Positions 8,757-17,351 of a DNA stretch of 37,640 nucleotides are shown one piece after another (the first letter of the stretch is position 1; each line of letters opens with the position of its first letter). A program made the position numbers and the translations under genes. The DNA is from Aliivibrio sp. S3MY1. GTDB taxonomy: Bacteria; Pseudomonadota; Gammaproteobacteria; Enterobacterales; Vibrionaceae. The notes below the pieces were generated by a model. That model was not told where the DNA came from, did no database searches, and saw nothing but the letters and a program-made list of their open reading frames with translations. The stretch lies in NCBI RefSeq assembly GCF_028765575.1, contig NZ_JARACO010000028.1:1-37640 (forward strand), in the 5' to 3' direction.

Positions 8757-10736
8757 CTATTTTCCCCATCTATTTCTTCTTTTTGGTATTGAGATTTTTT
8801 CCTGCTGATGGAATAAAGCGACTTCTACTTCAAAAATTCTGCCTTGTGCCCCCTCAACGCCTAACTCTTTAAGTAATTTAACTTCTTTTTTATTTTCAAC
8901 TCCCACCGCTAATACTTTAGCGCCGGTATTCTCGCACGCGCCCAATAAGCTACGCACAAATAACTGATTTTCATACCGCTGATGAATATCCTTCATTAAA
9001 CTACGATGAAGCTTAATATAATCAACCTTTAAATCTTTGATATAGTGAGTACTCACTATTGTTCTTCCTGCTTGTTCGACAACTAATTGACAGCCAAATC
9101 CTTTCAATAACTTCGCTATTGGCCTCACCGCATCTAAATACGTCACTACCTGACCTTCTGTTAACTCGAAACTCAATCGTTGAAGTTGAGCTCTAGGCGT
9201 TTGTAATAATCTATTTTTAAGTTGTCGTACAAATGCTGAATTTTGTAAGCTCTTAACTTGCAAATGTACAGAGAAATGATGTTGAGAAAAATCAGGATCA
9301 GCCAGTAACGGAAATACCTGCTTCAATACAGCTATATCTAGTTTTATTTGATACCCAACTTGTTCTATTGCAGGTAAGAAACGAGAGGCTTTAATTTGCA
9401 CTCCATTTTCATCTTTGATCCGTGAAAACAGTTCTAAGTGAAGTGTCTCAAGCTCATTATCTTTAAAAAGAAAAGTCGATTGCTTATACAAAACCAACTG
9501 TTCTTGCTCAAAGATAGCATCAAACAGATTTCTCCAACGAACACTGCCTAAACTCTCAGTCAGTTGTTGTTGCTTTTTAAATAAAGACCAGCTGTTATTG
9601 TTCTGTAATAGCGCACTACGATGAGCCATATCTAACTCATCCATTAAGCGACCTCTTCTTTCTGCACTTACGTACATACTAACGCCAATGTGACACCAAT
9701 TATCAGAATCCAAGCTTTTTGGCGGTGATATTTTCTCTACAATTTTCAAACATTGAGCCGCGATTACTTTTGCTTCTTTAAGAGATTGCTGAGGGATAAG
9801 TAATGCAAAATCAGATTGATAATAACGAGAGAGAACGCTATCACTGTAACGTTGGATTAAATTATTCAGTTGCTTACCTACTTCAACAATGAGCTCATCA
9901 CCCACCGCTTTTCCTTGCTCTTCAACTAAGTCTTCCCAACCATTAATTTTCAATAATAAAAGAACACCTTGGCTGTCTGATTCTTGTAATGTCGATTCGA
10001 GTTTACTGTCGAATAAAACTCGATTCGCAGAGCCGGTCAATTGATCTAAAAAAGTATGAGTACGAATAAACGTATCGAAGCGACTGCGCTCTTTTCGTGC
10101 GTCTTTTAATTCAGTGATCACACTATCAAGCGCTAAACTAGCCGTTGCAGGCCATTCTTCTTCGTTACCAACAGCATAATCATCCAATTTCCCAGCTAAT
10201 AGCATCCTGCCTCGCTCTTCTAATAATTCAGAACCATGCAGCTGCTTCCTTAACCAGACGACTCCCCATAATAATGAGACGATAATGACAGCAATCGCTG
10301 CTGTTATTGAAAATAGAGCACCGAGAGAATATGCAAATGCACTATAGGGAGGTACTGACTTAAAGGTAATGAAATATCCTTTATTCATCTGAAGAGGCAG
10401 CGTGCTTGTAGAGAGTAAACTGTCATCAGGGATAACAGCTAATGTTTGAAATGAATAAACGATACCAGTAGGAGAGGACAATTCCATACTCACAACATTA
10501 CTTGCTTTCAATAGTTTAGGTAGCCACTTAGCCATTGATTCCGCTTCTTCTGGATAAAGTAACTCTTCATCGACAACATTCACTACCCCTGTCAAATAAT
10601 GCTCAAGGTATTCATTACCAATTTGCTTGAATGAGATGGTTCCACCAATAAACAAAATAAAAATTGCAGCTGACACCATTAGTGTAACAAATGATATTAA
10701 GCGGTTACTTAGGCGTAAACTTGGGGTCTTTCTCAT
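8757..10736 (-). CDS. csrD: CsrD (MshH), degenerate GGDEF/EAL regulator of Csr small RNA turnover
   Basis: A 659-residue membrane protein, called MshH in V. cholerae. In E. coli, CsrD promotes RNase E decay of the CsrB/CsrC RNAs and so raises free CsrA. It has two membrane spans (about residues 13-35 and 132-160) flanking a periplasmic region, a HAMP-like linker, then GGDEF- and EAL-type domains. Both active sites are degenerate: the GGDEF position reads QSDF (near residue 307) and EAL reads ELF (near 434), as expected for CsrD, so it should neither make nor cleave c-di-GMP. I start it at the ATG complementary to 10734-10736 because AAGGAAG lies 9 bases upstream. An ATG 54 bases further upstream lacks a ribosome site and gives a non-standard N-terminus. 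Confidence 0.92.
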   Translation of the reverse strand: MRKTPSLRLSNRLISFVTLMVSAAIFILFIGGTISFKQIGNEYLEHYLTGVVNVVDEELLYPEEAESMAKWLPKLLKASNVVSMELSSPTGIVYSFQTLAVIPDDSLLSTSTLPLQMNKGYFITFKSVPPYSAFAYSLGALFSITAAIAVIIVSLLWGVVWLRKQLHGSELLEERGRMLLAGKLDDYAVGNEEEWPATASLALDSVITELKDARKERSRFDTFIRTHTFLDQLTGSANRVLFDSKLESTLQESDSQGVLLLLKINGWEDLVEEQGKAVGDELIVEVGKQLNNLIQRYSDSVLSRYYQSDFALLIPQQSLKEAKVIAAQCLKIVEKISPPKSLDSDNWCHIGVSMYVSAERRGRLMDELDMAHRSALLQNNNSWSLFKKQQQLTESLGSVRWRNLFDAIFEQEQLVLYKQSTFLFKDNELETLHLELFSRIKDENGVQIKASRFLPAIEQVGYQIKLDIAVLKQVFPLLADPDFSQHHFSVHLQVKSLQNSAFVRQLKNRLLQTPRAQLQRLSFELTEGQVVTYLDAVRPIAKLLKGFGCQLVVEQAGRTIVSTHYIKDLKVDYIKLHRSLMKDIHQRYENQLFVRSLLGACENTGAKVLAVGVENKKEVKLLKELGVEGAQGRIFEVEVALFHQQEKISIPKRRNRWGK

Positions 10737-10929
10737 TAAACTTTTCTTCCTTGAAAAAATCTGATTGTGAATAATGCCACAATTAAACATATAAAATTTA
10801 GAACTATCTCTAAATGCATATTAGAGATAATACAAATATTTCACTAACATCTCTATACAATGTCCAAAGTCAGTAACAGAACAAGTCTAAATTTAGTCGT
10901 AAAGCTTAATCATTACAGCGATAACCAAC

Positions 10930-10963
10930 AAAAAAGCCTCGATAAGTTCGAGGCTTTTTATTT
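10930..10963 (-). terminator. Intrinsic terminator after ssb
   Basis: A 7-bp perfect stem (GCCTCGA 10936-10942 with TCGAGGC 10948-10954) with a 5-base loop, flanked by A- and T-runs, so it can work in both directions. It lies 23 bases past the ssb stop codon on the minus strand and insulates ssb from csrD. Confidence 0.9.
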
Positions 10964-10986
10964 ATAGCGACATCTATGTTCTATTA

Positions 10987-11526
10987 TTAGAACGGAATGT
11001 CATCATCGAAGTCCATTGGCGGCTCATTATATTGAGGCTGAGCAGCCTGTGGTGCTTGTTGCTGAGGAGCTTGCTGCTGTTGATTTGGCGCAAAATTATT
11101 TTGCTGAGCAGGCTGTTGAGGTTGACCCCAATTTCCTTGCTGCTGTTGTTGACCACCAGCTGGAGCACCTTGAGCACGGCCACCAAGCATTTGCATTACG
11201 CCATTAAAGCCTTGAACAACAACTTCTGTAGTAAAGCGGTCTTGACCATTTTGGTCTTGCCATTTACGAGTCTGAAGTTGACCTTCAACGTAAACTTGAG
11301 ACCCTTTACGTAAATATTCACCGGCAACTTCCGCCAACTTACCAAACAAAGACACACGGTGCCATTCTGTTTTTTCACGTTGTTCGCCAGTTGCTTTATC
11401 ACGCCATGATTCAGACGTTGCAATTGTAATGTTTGCTACCGCACCGCCACTTGGCATGTAACGGATTTCAGGATCTTGCCCTAAGTTACCAACAAGAATA
11501 ACTTTATTAATACCACGGCTGGCCAT
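10987..11526 (-). CDS. ssb: Single-stranded DNA-binding protein SSB
   Basis: A 179-residue SSB that binds single-stranded DNA as a tetramer in replication, repair and recombination. The N-terminus [20 protein letters not shown] begins the OB-fold (about residues 1-112, with [18 protein letters not shown] and [13 protein letters not shown]). A long Gln/Pro/Ala-rich linker follows, then the acidic tip MDFDDDIPF that recruits partner proteins. The start is the ATG complementary to 11524-11526, which matches the conserved SSB N-terminus and has GGAG 9 bases upstream; a reading extended 41 codons upstream has no support. A degenerate LexA-like site lies upstream. In other Vibrionaceae ssb lies close to galU and uvrA; here a 12-kb polysaccharide locus separates them. 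Confidence 0.98.
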   Translation of the reverse strand: MASRGINKVILVGNLGQDPEIRYMPSGGAVANITIATSESWRDKATGEQREKTEWHRVSLFGKLAEVAGEYLRKGSQVYVEGQLQTRKWQDQNGQDRFTTEVVVQGFNGVMQMLGGRAQGAPAGGQQQQQGNWGQPQQPAQQNNFAPNQQQQAPQQQAPQAAQPQYNEPPMDFDDDIPF

Positions 11527-11561
11527 AGTTTGCTCCAGATAGATGAGGGGGCATTCATAGC

Positions 11562-11581
11562 ACCCGGTTATATATACAGTG
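11562..11581. promoter_or_regulatory. Possible degenerate LexA (SOS) box upstream of ssb
   Basis: The sequence CCGG-TTATATAT-ACAG (11564-11579) has a perfect right half of the LexA consensus CTGT-N8-ACAG and an AT-rich centre, but the left half has only two of four bases. It lies about 36-55 bases upstream of the ssb start, a normal position. Low confidence: it may be a relic or a weak site. Confidence 0.35.
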
Positions 11582-11774
11582 GTCTTCAGTCTAACACGTT
11601 CAAGGTTATTTCTGATACCCCTAAAAATAGAATCCATTTCATAAAACACTACAATTGAACAGCCTTTAAAGCAGGCTTCACCCCTTCAGCAGCTAAAAAC
11701 TTTGAGTTACTTAAAAAATATGAGACACCCTTCGCAAATAAAAAAGAGTAAAATGTCATTTTTTTGACGAAAAG

Positions 11775-11806
11775 TTAACTTTAACCAGTAATACATCCTT
11801 TATAAT
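11775..11806 (+). promoter_or_regulatory. Putative promoter of exopolysaccharide operon
   Basis: A perfect -10 hexamer TATAAT lies at 11801-11806, 36 bases before the first ATG (11842). Upstream matches to TTGACA at normal spacing are poor (TTAACT at 11775-11780, 20-base spacer), which would fit an activator-dependent promoter. A TTGACG at 11764-11769 is too far away (31 bases) to be its -35. Functional activity is inferred. Confidence 0.4.
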
Positions 11807-11841
11807 AAATACAATGATTTAAATGCTTAAATTGGAGCGAC

Positions 11842-13242
11842 ATGAGACAACAAAATATTCAAGTGCTGACGAATAGCTATCGCACCTTAATAAAAACATT
11901 TGATTTTATAATTATCAATGCTGTTCTTTCTTTTATTATCCCTATAGAAACGGCGATTGATATTAGTGCTGGATTACTATTTTCGACTCTCTACCTTTTA
12001 GTCAGTGAGTATATTGGTCTGTACACGGTTAATTCTAAAAGAGAGCTAGTTAAATATCTTTTAAAAGTAATAATTTCATTAACTCTTACAATTGCAGCGT
12101 TCTCCTTTCTAAAACTGAGATTCCTTCAATTTGAAGGCATTAATATTAGCTACTTAACCCCGTCAATATACTTACAATGGTACCTAATAGTATTTGGTTC
12201 TTTATCACTATCTCGCATTACCTGTACTTGCTACTATCGATTATTCATTCTACCGAAGATGGACATTAAAAATATTGCCATCATAGGGTTAACTCCTGCA
12301 GGTCTTTCTATTGAGAAGGCGTTAATTGAAAAGTATAAAAATCAAAAGATTAATATTCAATTTTACGATGATCGTTCTGATGATCGCTTTAGTTATGTCG
12401 CAAAAAGTGAATATGCTGGAAAAGTATCAGTCGCAATTGAAAAAGTAAAAAATAATGAAATAAAAGATGTCTACATTGCACTGCCTATGGTTGCAAAGGA
12501 TCGAATTAAAGCCGCCATTTTACAGTTATCAAACTCAACCGTTGACGCGTATATCGTTCCTGATTTATACACTTATAATTTAAGTGTATCTCAAATATCA
12601 CGTATTGGTAATGTACATACATTCAGTATTTTCAGTTCCCCTTTTGAAGGATTAGGAGCAATAGTTAAGCGTATCGAAGATATTGTAATTGGCTCTCTTA
12701 TTACATTATTAATCTTACCAGTTTTATGTATTGTCGCATTAGGTGTGAAATTAAGCTCTCCGGGCCCTATCCTATTCAAACAGGACCGCTATGGTTTAGG
12801 CGGGAAGAAGATTAAGGTTTGGAAGTTCCGTTCTATGAAAGTAATGGAAAATTCAGAAATAGTAACTCAAGCAACCAAAAACGATCCACGTGTGACTCGC
12901 TTTGGGAGCTTTATTCGTAGAACCTCTTTAGATGAGCTGCCTCAATTTATTAATGTATTGCAAGGAAGTATGTCAATTGTAGGACCAAGACCTCACGCGG
13001 TTGCCCATAATGAGGAATATCGTGTATTGGTTGATAACTATATGGTTAGGCACAAAATCAAACCAGGTATTACTGGTCTAGCACAAATTAATGGCTACCG
13101 TGGTGAAACAGATACATTAGATAAAATGGAAAAGCGGGTTGAGTATGATATTAAATACCTTCAAAACTGGTCGCTTCCTCTAGATATTAAAATTATCTTT
13201 TTAACTGTATTTAAAGGGTTTGTAAGTGATACCGCTTATTAA
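11842..13242 (+). CDS. Undecaprenyl-phosphate sugar-1-phosphate transferase (WcaJ/VpsL-like) starting exopolysaccharide synthesis
   Basis: A 466-residue polyprenyl glycosylphosphotransferase, predicted to move a hexose-1-phosphate (probably glucose) from UDP-sugar to undecaprenyl phosphate, the first step of repeat-unit assembly. The N-terminus has several membrane spans, a Rossmann-like CoA-binding-type domain follows (KNIAIIGLTPAG, about residue 140), then a final membrane segment and the catalytic Bac_transf domain. Diagnostic motifs are KVWKFRSM, DPRVTRFG, RRTSLDELPQFINVLQGSMS with IVGPRP, and KPGITGLAQINGYRG. TTGGAG sits just before the ATG. It is the first gene of the operon, and the four-gene order (transferase, barrel, export protein, co-polymerase) resembles vpsL-M-N-O of V. 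cholerae. Adjacent UDP-glucose synthesis (galU) supports glucose as substrate, by inference. Confidence 0.93.
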   Translation: MRQQNIQVLTNSYRTLIKTFDFIIINAVLSFIIPIETAIDISAGLLFSTLYLLVSEYIGLYTVNSKRELVKYLLKVIISLTLTIAAFSFLKLRFLQFEGINISYLTPSIYLQWYLIVFGSLSLSRITCTCYYRLFILPKMDIKNIAIIGLTPAGLSIEKALIEKYKNQKINIQFYDDRSDDRFSYVAKSEYAGKVSVAIEKVKNNEIKDVYIALPMVAKDRIKAAILQLSNSTVDAYIVPDLYTYNLSVSQISRIGNVHTFSIFSSPFEGLGAIVKRIEDIVIGSLITLLILPVLCIVALGVKLSSPGPILFKQDRYGLGGKKIKVWKFRSMKVMENSEIVTQATKNDPRVTRFGSFIRRTSLDELPQFINVLQGSMSIVGPRPHAVAHNEEYRVLVDNYMVRHKIKPGITGLAQINGYRGETDTLDKMEKRVEYDIKYLQNWSLPLDIKIIFLTVFKGFVSDTAY

Positions 13243-14581
13243 ACCAAAGCATATTTTTAGCTTGATACTACTCAACTATTATTTGTTGAGCAGTACTGCT
13301 TACGCCTATTTAACACCCAAACCTCATATTGGTCCTGCCGGTATTGAGTTTCAAAGCAATGTCGACCTTGATTATGGTCATGATGATAATGTGAATTTTC
13401 AATCAGAGAAAGCGACACAAGTAGAATCTGATTTCTTTCATGTAAAACCATTTATTCAATTAAAGGGCATTCGTGATGCTGATGTCTACACCCTCCAATA
13501 CTCTGGAGATTATCGCCAGTATCAAGAAGAGACGACATCTGATGATTATGATGATCACACAATTAAGTTTATAGGAGCCTGGAAAAAAGGCTTCAATAGT
13601 GACTTATTATTTACGATTGAAAATCAAGTTGGTCATGAAAACAGAGGGGAAGGACTGACCGATGGTTTTACCACCTATGATACAGACACGCAGGGTGAGA
13701 ACTCAGGAAGTTTTGAGAAATATGGAATAAATGAAGTATTAACGACTAATACGTTTAACACCTCATTTCGCTATAGTATTGATAAAGAAGATAGTATTGG
13801 TAAATTAAGCTTTGCCGTTCAATACAAAGAGTTTAACTATGATGATAGACCAACCAATACTGGCAACCATAATATAGATGGCTTTAATCTCTATATAAAA
13901 GACCAGAATTGGGATCAAACGACATTTACCCTTGAGTTATTTGATCAGGCATCCAGCCGAACTCGATTTCGCTATTCTATTGTCAGTAATCTTAGAAACT
14001 ATGATGAGAATAGCCTTAAAGATACTAATGAGACATTCTTTATTGCAGGCATAAAAACTCAACAAACCGGAAAAACAACCATTGATGTTAATATTGCTTG
14101 GTTATATAAAACCTTTCCTAATCAACCTAATTACCAAGAATTTTCCGGTCTTAACTGGGATATAGATTTAGCTTGGAGTCCTGTAAAACATTCTACGCTC
14201 CACCTATTTACTGACCAAAATGTAGAAGACCCAACAGAAGTCGGTGGATATGTTTTAAATACCACATATGGGACACGCTGGGAGCATTTTTGGTGGTCTA
14301 ATAGGCTTTCAACAAATCTAGGCTTTAATTATAAAACCAGTGCTGATAAAAATAAGGATGACGATAAAGTAACCAAAGATACTGATGTACTCATCGCTTT
14401 GAAATACAAATTTAGGCCTTCAATTTTATTTGAGCTTAGTTACCAACAACTTATCAGTAAATCAAATAAAGACTCTGACGATTTTACTATCCCTGATATG
14501 AAAGGTGATTTTACATCTGTAACTCAACAGATCGGCTATAACAAATCCATTATAATGTTTACAACTAAGGTGCAAATTTAG
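13226..14581 (+). CDS. Outer-membrane beta-barrel protein of polysaccharide export (VpsM-like)
   Basis: A 451-residue exported protein, probably an outer-membrane beta-barrel. It starts at GTG (13226), preceded by AAAGGG, and overlaps the transferase gene by 17 bases. The N-terminus IFSLILLNYYLLSSTAYA is a signal peptide. The rest is rich in alternating polar/aromatic strands, such as YTLQYSGDYRQYQEE, FRYSIVSNLRNY and LFELSYQQLISKSN, and ends in short strand-like segments, the character of a BBP2-type barrel. Proteins of this type accompany short OPX proteins in VPS-like loci and are thought to form the outer-membrane pore. That role is inferred here from neighbours and structure, not from a sequence search. 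Confidence 0.8.
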   Translation: MIPLIKPKHIFSLILLNYYLLSSTAYAYLTPKPHIGPAGIEFQSNVDLDYGHDDNVNFQSEKATQVESDFFHVKPFIQLKGIRDADVYTLQYSGDYRQYQEETTSDDYDDHTIKFIGAWKKGFNSDLLFTIENQVGHENRGEGLTDGFTTYDTDTQGENSGSFEKYGINEVLTTNTFNTSFRYSIDKEDSIGKLSFAVQYKEFNYDDRPTNTGNHNIDGFNLYIKDQNWDQTTFTLELFDQASSRTRFRYSIVSNLRNYDENSLKDTNETFFIAGIKTQQTGKTTIDVNIAWLYKTFPNQPNYQEFSGLNWDIDLAWSPVKHSTLHLFTDQNVEDPTEVGGYVLNTTYGTRWEHFWWSNRLSTNLGFNYKTSADKNKDDDKVTKDTDVLIALKYKFRPSILFELSYQQLISKSNKDSDDFTIPDMKGDFTSVTQQIGYNKSIIMFTTKVQI

Positions 14582-15163
14582 ATGAAATCCCTCTTTATGT
14601 CTTTTTGCTTATTCATCTCGGTGATCTCTCATGCCTATGCATCAGATACACCACCAGTAGAAAGCACTAAAAGCCAACAATCAGAATCAACTCTTCCAAA
14701 AGATGAATTAGGCTATGTATTAGGTGCTGGCGACAGTATTCAAATCTCAGTATTTAAAGAACCAGAAATGACTTTACGCTTAAAAATTCACCGTGGCGGG
14801 GTTGTGAATTATCCTTATCTTGGCAAGATTCAATTATTAGGAAGAACCCCAGCACAAGTTGAAAGAGACATAGAGCTTAAACTCGAAGATGGTTATATCC
14901 TGCAACCTATGGTAACCGTCAGTATAGAAGAGTTTAGAAAGTTCTTTATTAGCGGCGAAGTTGCCAACCCTAATGGTTACGAATTTCAACCGGGCTTAAC
15001 AGTGGAACAAGCGATAGCAATGGCTGGCGGGTTTACAGATAGATCGGATAGCGATGCTATAAACATTCGTTTGGCCACAACAAATGAATTAATTGAAAAT
15101 GTCGGTCCAACCTATCCTGTAGGTCCGGGTGATGTAGTTATTATTGAACAGAGTTTTTTCTAA
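14582..15163 (+). CDS. Short Wza-type polysaccharide export (OPX) periplasmic protein
   Basis: A 193-residue exported protein with signal peptide MKSLFMSFCLFISVISHAYA cut before SDTPP; it has no lipobox. The mature protein holds a Poly_export domain (YVLGAGDSIQISVFKEPEMT, GVVNYPYLGKIQLLGRTP) and one SLBB domain (FFISGEVANPNGYEFQPG, LTVEQAIAMAGGFT). It ends soon after the SLBB domain with GPGDVVIIEQSFF. E. coli Wza is about twice as long and has a C-terminal helix that forms the outer-membrane pore; that helix is absent here. The protein is therefore likely a periplasmic ring that docks to the barrel encoded just upstream. The start ATG directly abuts the upstream stop codon. Confidence 0.92.
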   Translation: MKSLFMSFCLFISVISHAYASDTPPVESTKSQQSESTLPKDELGYVLGAGDSIQISVFKEPEMTLRLKIHRGGVVNYPYLGKIQLLGRTPAQVERDIELKLEDGYILQPMVTVSIEEFRKFFISGEVANPNGYEFQPGLTVEQAIAMAGGFTDRSDSDAINIRLATTNELIENVGPTYPVGPGDVVIIEQSFF

Positions 15164-15166
15164 ATT

Positions 15167-17344
15167 ATGGCACAGTCAATTATTGAAAATGGCAAAAAAC
15201 TAGAAAGTACGATCGATTTTTCTAACTTCCTAAAAGAATTTAAAAAATATCGCCTGCGAGTTCTGCTGACCGTCTTAAGTGTAACTTTAATTGCTACACC
15301 ATTAATTTATTCAATGACTCCGCAATACTCAGCAACAGCGACGATGATATTAAAAGCCCAATCAGATAATTCAACCCCTATCGATCAGGTTGAAGATTTT
15401 GACGCCTCTCAGGCAGAGTATTACCCAACTCAAGCTGAAGTATTACAATCTAAAGGGGTTATCGAAGCCGCTGTCCGTCAATTAGACTTACAGCATAACT
15501 CATTGTTTGAAATAAAAGACACCAATAACGCAATGTCTGAAGATGAGCATATCCACCAAATAGTCAAAGCTATTAGTAAAAATCTCTCTATTGCGCCAGT
15601 TCGTTTCAGTCAGCTGATTAAAGTCTCTTATGAATCAACCTCTCCTGAAATGTCAGCAACAGTAACAAACGCGGTTATTGAAGCTTACATTCAGCTAGAA
15701 GAAGAACGAAAGATAGAGAAAACCAAGCAAGCCCAAGAGTGGAATAACACTCGAATGGCAGAGCTAAAAGAGAAGATCACACAACAAAAAGCAAAGATAG
15801 ATAAATTTCTTAAAGATAACGGTTTATTAACCTACCAAGGTATTGATGGCTTTGAAACGGAACAATTAGCGCTAGTTAATGATCGCTTAGCAACCGCAAA
15901 AGAGAAAAGAATTACCGCAAAAGCCAGTTATAATACCATTAGTGAGGCTCTTGGTTACTCACTTGAAGAGGTTGCAACTCTACCCTCTATTTCAAATCAT
16001 GCTCAATTACAAGATTTACGTATTGCTCTTATTCAGGCAAAACGTAACTTATTTGATCTTCAAAAGAAATACGGACCTAAAAACCAACTTATTATTGAGG
16101 CTAATGCTCAAATTAATGCCATTAAACTGCAAACAACGTCTCTATTAAAAGAGTTAAAAACAGGGTTGTATAAAACATACCAGGCATCTATTGAGCGTGA
16201 AAATAGATACAAAGCTTTATTGAAAGTTCAAAAAGAAAACTTTACTCAACTCGCTTCAAAAAGAGATATCTATAACACAATGAAAGCGGATTTAGATAAG
16301 ACGCAAGAATTGTATGAAAAGATCTTTACTCGCAGTCAAGAGCAAGAATTAACCGTGCTATACCGAGAGCCTGCAGCAACCTTGCTCGATCCTGCAACGC
16401 CACCACATAAGCCAAGTAAACCGAATAAAGCCCTATTTGTTATTATGATTTTCGTGATGACATTCATCTTAAGTTTGCTTTTTATTATTATTAAGTCAGC
16501 ACTGAATAAATCAATCAATAATCTAACACAAGTGAATACTCGCTTAGGTTTACAAGCCATCGGTGAGCTGCGTCCATTCAATTACATTGAAGAGTTACCT
16601 CTATTTACTAAAGGATTTTTTGCTAATGCTTATTCAGGTGAAACCGTTCATGCAATAAGAACAAGTATCCTTTTAGATGAGACCTCTTGGCCTTCTATTG
16701 GTTTGGTTTCAACCGACTCTAAAGAAGGTAATGAGTTAAGCAGCTATCTTCTTGCTCACTCTTTATCACAAGATCGTTCGACCTTATTGATCGATTTAGA
16801 TTTTAGAAAAGAGGTTTCTTTAACTGAAGAGGTTTTAACAACTTACCCTTTAGGTGAGAACTCAGCGACCACTAAAAAAGAGAAGAATAATTCAGAAGTA
16901 TTACCTACACTCCCTGTAATGGGGATGGCTGAAATTCTTGAAAACAATCATCCTATTAATGATTGTTTAATTTCATTAGCTGATAATTTTTCTTTCTTAC
17001 CAAGGGGGACGCTAACTTCAACACCGTTGCTGACGTTGTCTTCCGCAGAACTCGAATTAACACTGAAAGAACTAAATCAGCAGTTTGAGCAGGTGATTGT
17101 CCACTTACCAGCATTATCTGAAAGTAAAGACGCTCAACTTATTTCTCGTTATTTATCTGGCGTGATCTATACCGTTCAAGCTGGAGGGCTAAGTGCAAAC
17201 CACATTCTTGCTAATATTGAGAAGATAACGCAACGACAAACCCCTATCATCGGCGTCGTATTAAATAATGTCGCAGATGATGAGTTAGAGACAGAGGAAG
17301 CACAACAGCAACTAATTCATCAAAATGAAGATTTATTAAGCTAG
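15167..17344 (+). CDS. Wzc-like polysaccharide co-polymerase with degenerate tyrosine-kinase domain
   Basis: A 725-residue PCP-2a protein. It has a Wzz domain, a first membrane span (about residues 32-52), a long periplasmic coiled-coil, a proline-rich motif (PATPPHKPSKPNK) and a second span (about 422-445), then a cytoplasmic domain with the BY-kinase fold. The kinase motifs are eroded. The P-loop position reads KEGNELSS (residues 519-526) instead of GEGKST, and the Walker B position reads VIVHLPAL with His646 in place of the aspartate. The Walker A-prime LLIDLDFRK (540-548) is kept. The last about 45 residues have no tyrosine cluster. It should still control chain length and export as a scaffold, but ATP-dependent autophosphorylation is doubtful. 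Only three bases follow the OPX gene. Confidence 0.9.
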   Translation: MAQSIIENGKKLESTIDFSNFLKEFKKYRLRVLLTVLSVTLIATPLIYSMTPQYSATATMILKAQSDNSTPIDQVEDFDASQAEYYPTQAEVLQSKGVIEAAVRQLDLQHNSLFEIKDTNNAMSEDEHIHQIVKAISKNLSIAPVRFSQLIKVSYESTSPEMSATVTNAVIEAYIQLEEERKIEKTKQAQEWNNTRMAELKEKITQQKAKIDKFLKDNGLLTYQGIDGFETEQLALVNDRLATAKEKRITAKASYNTISEALGYSLEEVATLPSISNHAQLQDLRIALIQAKRNLFDLQKKYGPKNQLIIEANAQINAIKLQTTSLLKELKTGLYKTYQASIERENRYKALLKVQKENFTQLASKRDIYNTMKADLDKTQELYEKIFTRSQEQELTVLYREPAATLLDPATPPHKPSKPNKALFVIMIFVMTFILSLLFIIIKSALNKSINNLTQVNTRLGLQAIGELRPFNYIEELPLFTKGFFANAYSGETVHAIRTSILLDETSWPSIGLVSTDSKEGNELSSYLLAHSLSQDRSTLLIDLDFRKEVSLTEEVLTTYPLGENSATTKKEKNNSEVLPTLPVMGMAEILENNHPINDCLISLADNFSFLPRGTLTSTPLLTLSSAELELTLKELNQQFEQVIVHLPALSESKDAQLISRYLSGVIYTVQAGGLSANHILANIEKITQRQTPIIGVVLNNVADDELETEEAQQQLIHQNEDLLS

Positions 17345-17351
17345 GTTACTG

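Larger units (their letters stand above)
11527..11841. other. Divergent intergenic region between ssb and polysaccharide operon
   Basis: This 315-base non-coding region must hold promoters for ssb (minus) and the exopolysaccharide operon (plus). It is AT-rich from about 11700 onwards. I see the possible LexA site near ssb, a TATAAT at 11801-11806 facing the polysaccharide genes, and no JUMPstart/ops element (GGCGGTAG) of the kind that often precedes RfaH-dependent polysaccharide operons. I see no conserved small gene here. Confidence 0.6.

Noticed and set aside
11016-11423. Several open frames overlapping ssb on both strands
   Set aside because: They arise from the repetitive Gln/Pro/Ala-coding linker of ssb. 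They have no ribosome sites or family motifs, and ssb is unmistakable.
11527-11649. SSB extended by 41 N-terminal codons
   Set aside because: The extension covers the promoter and possible LexA site and precedes the universally conserved [16 protein letters not shown] start.
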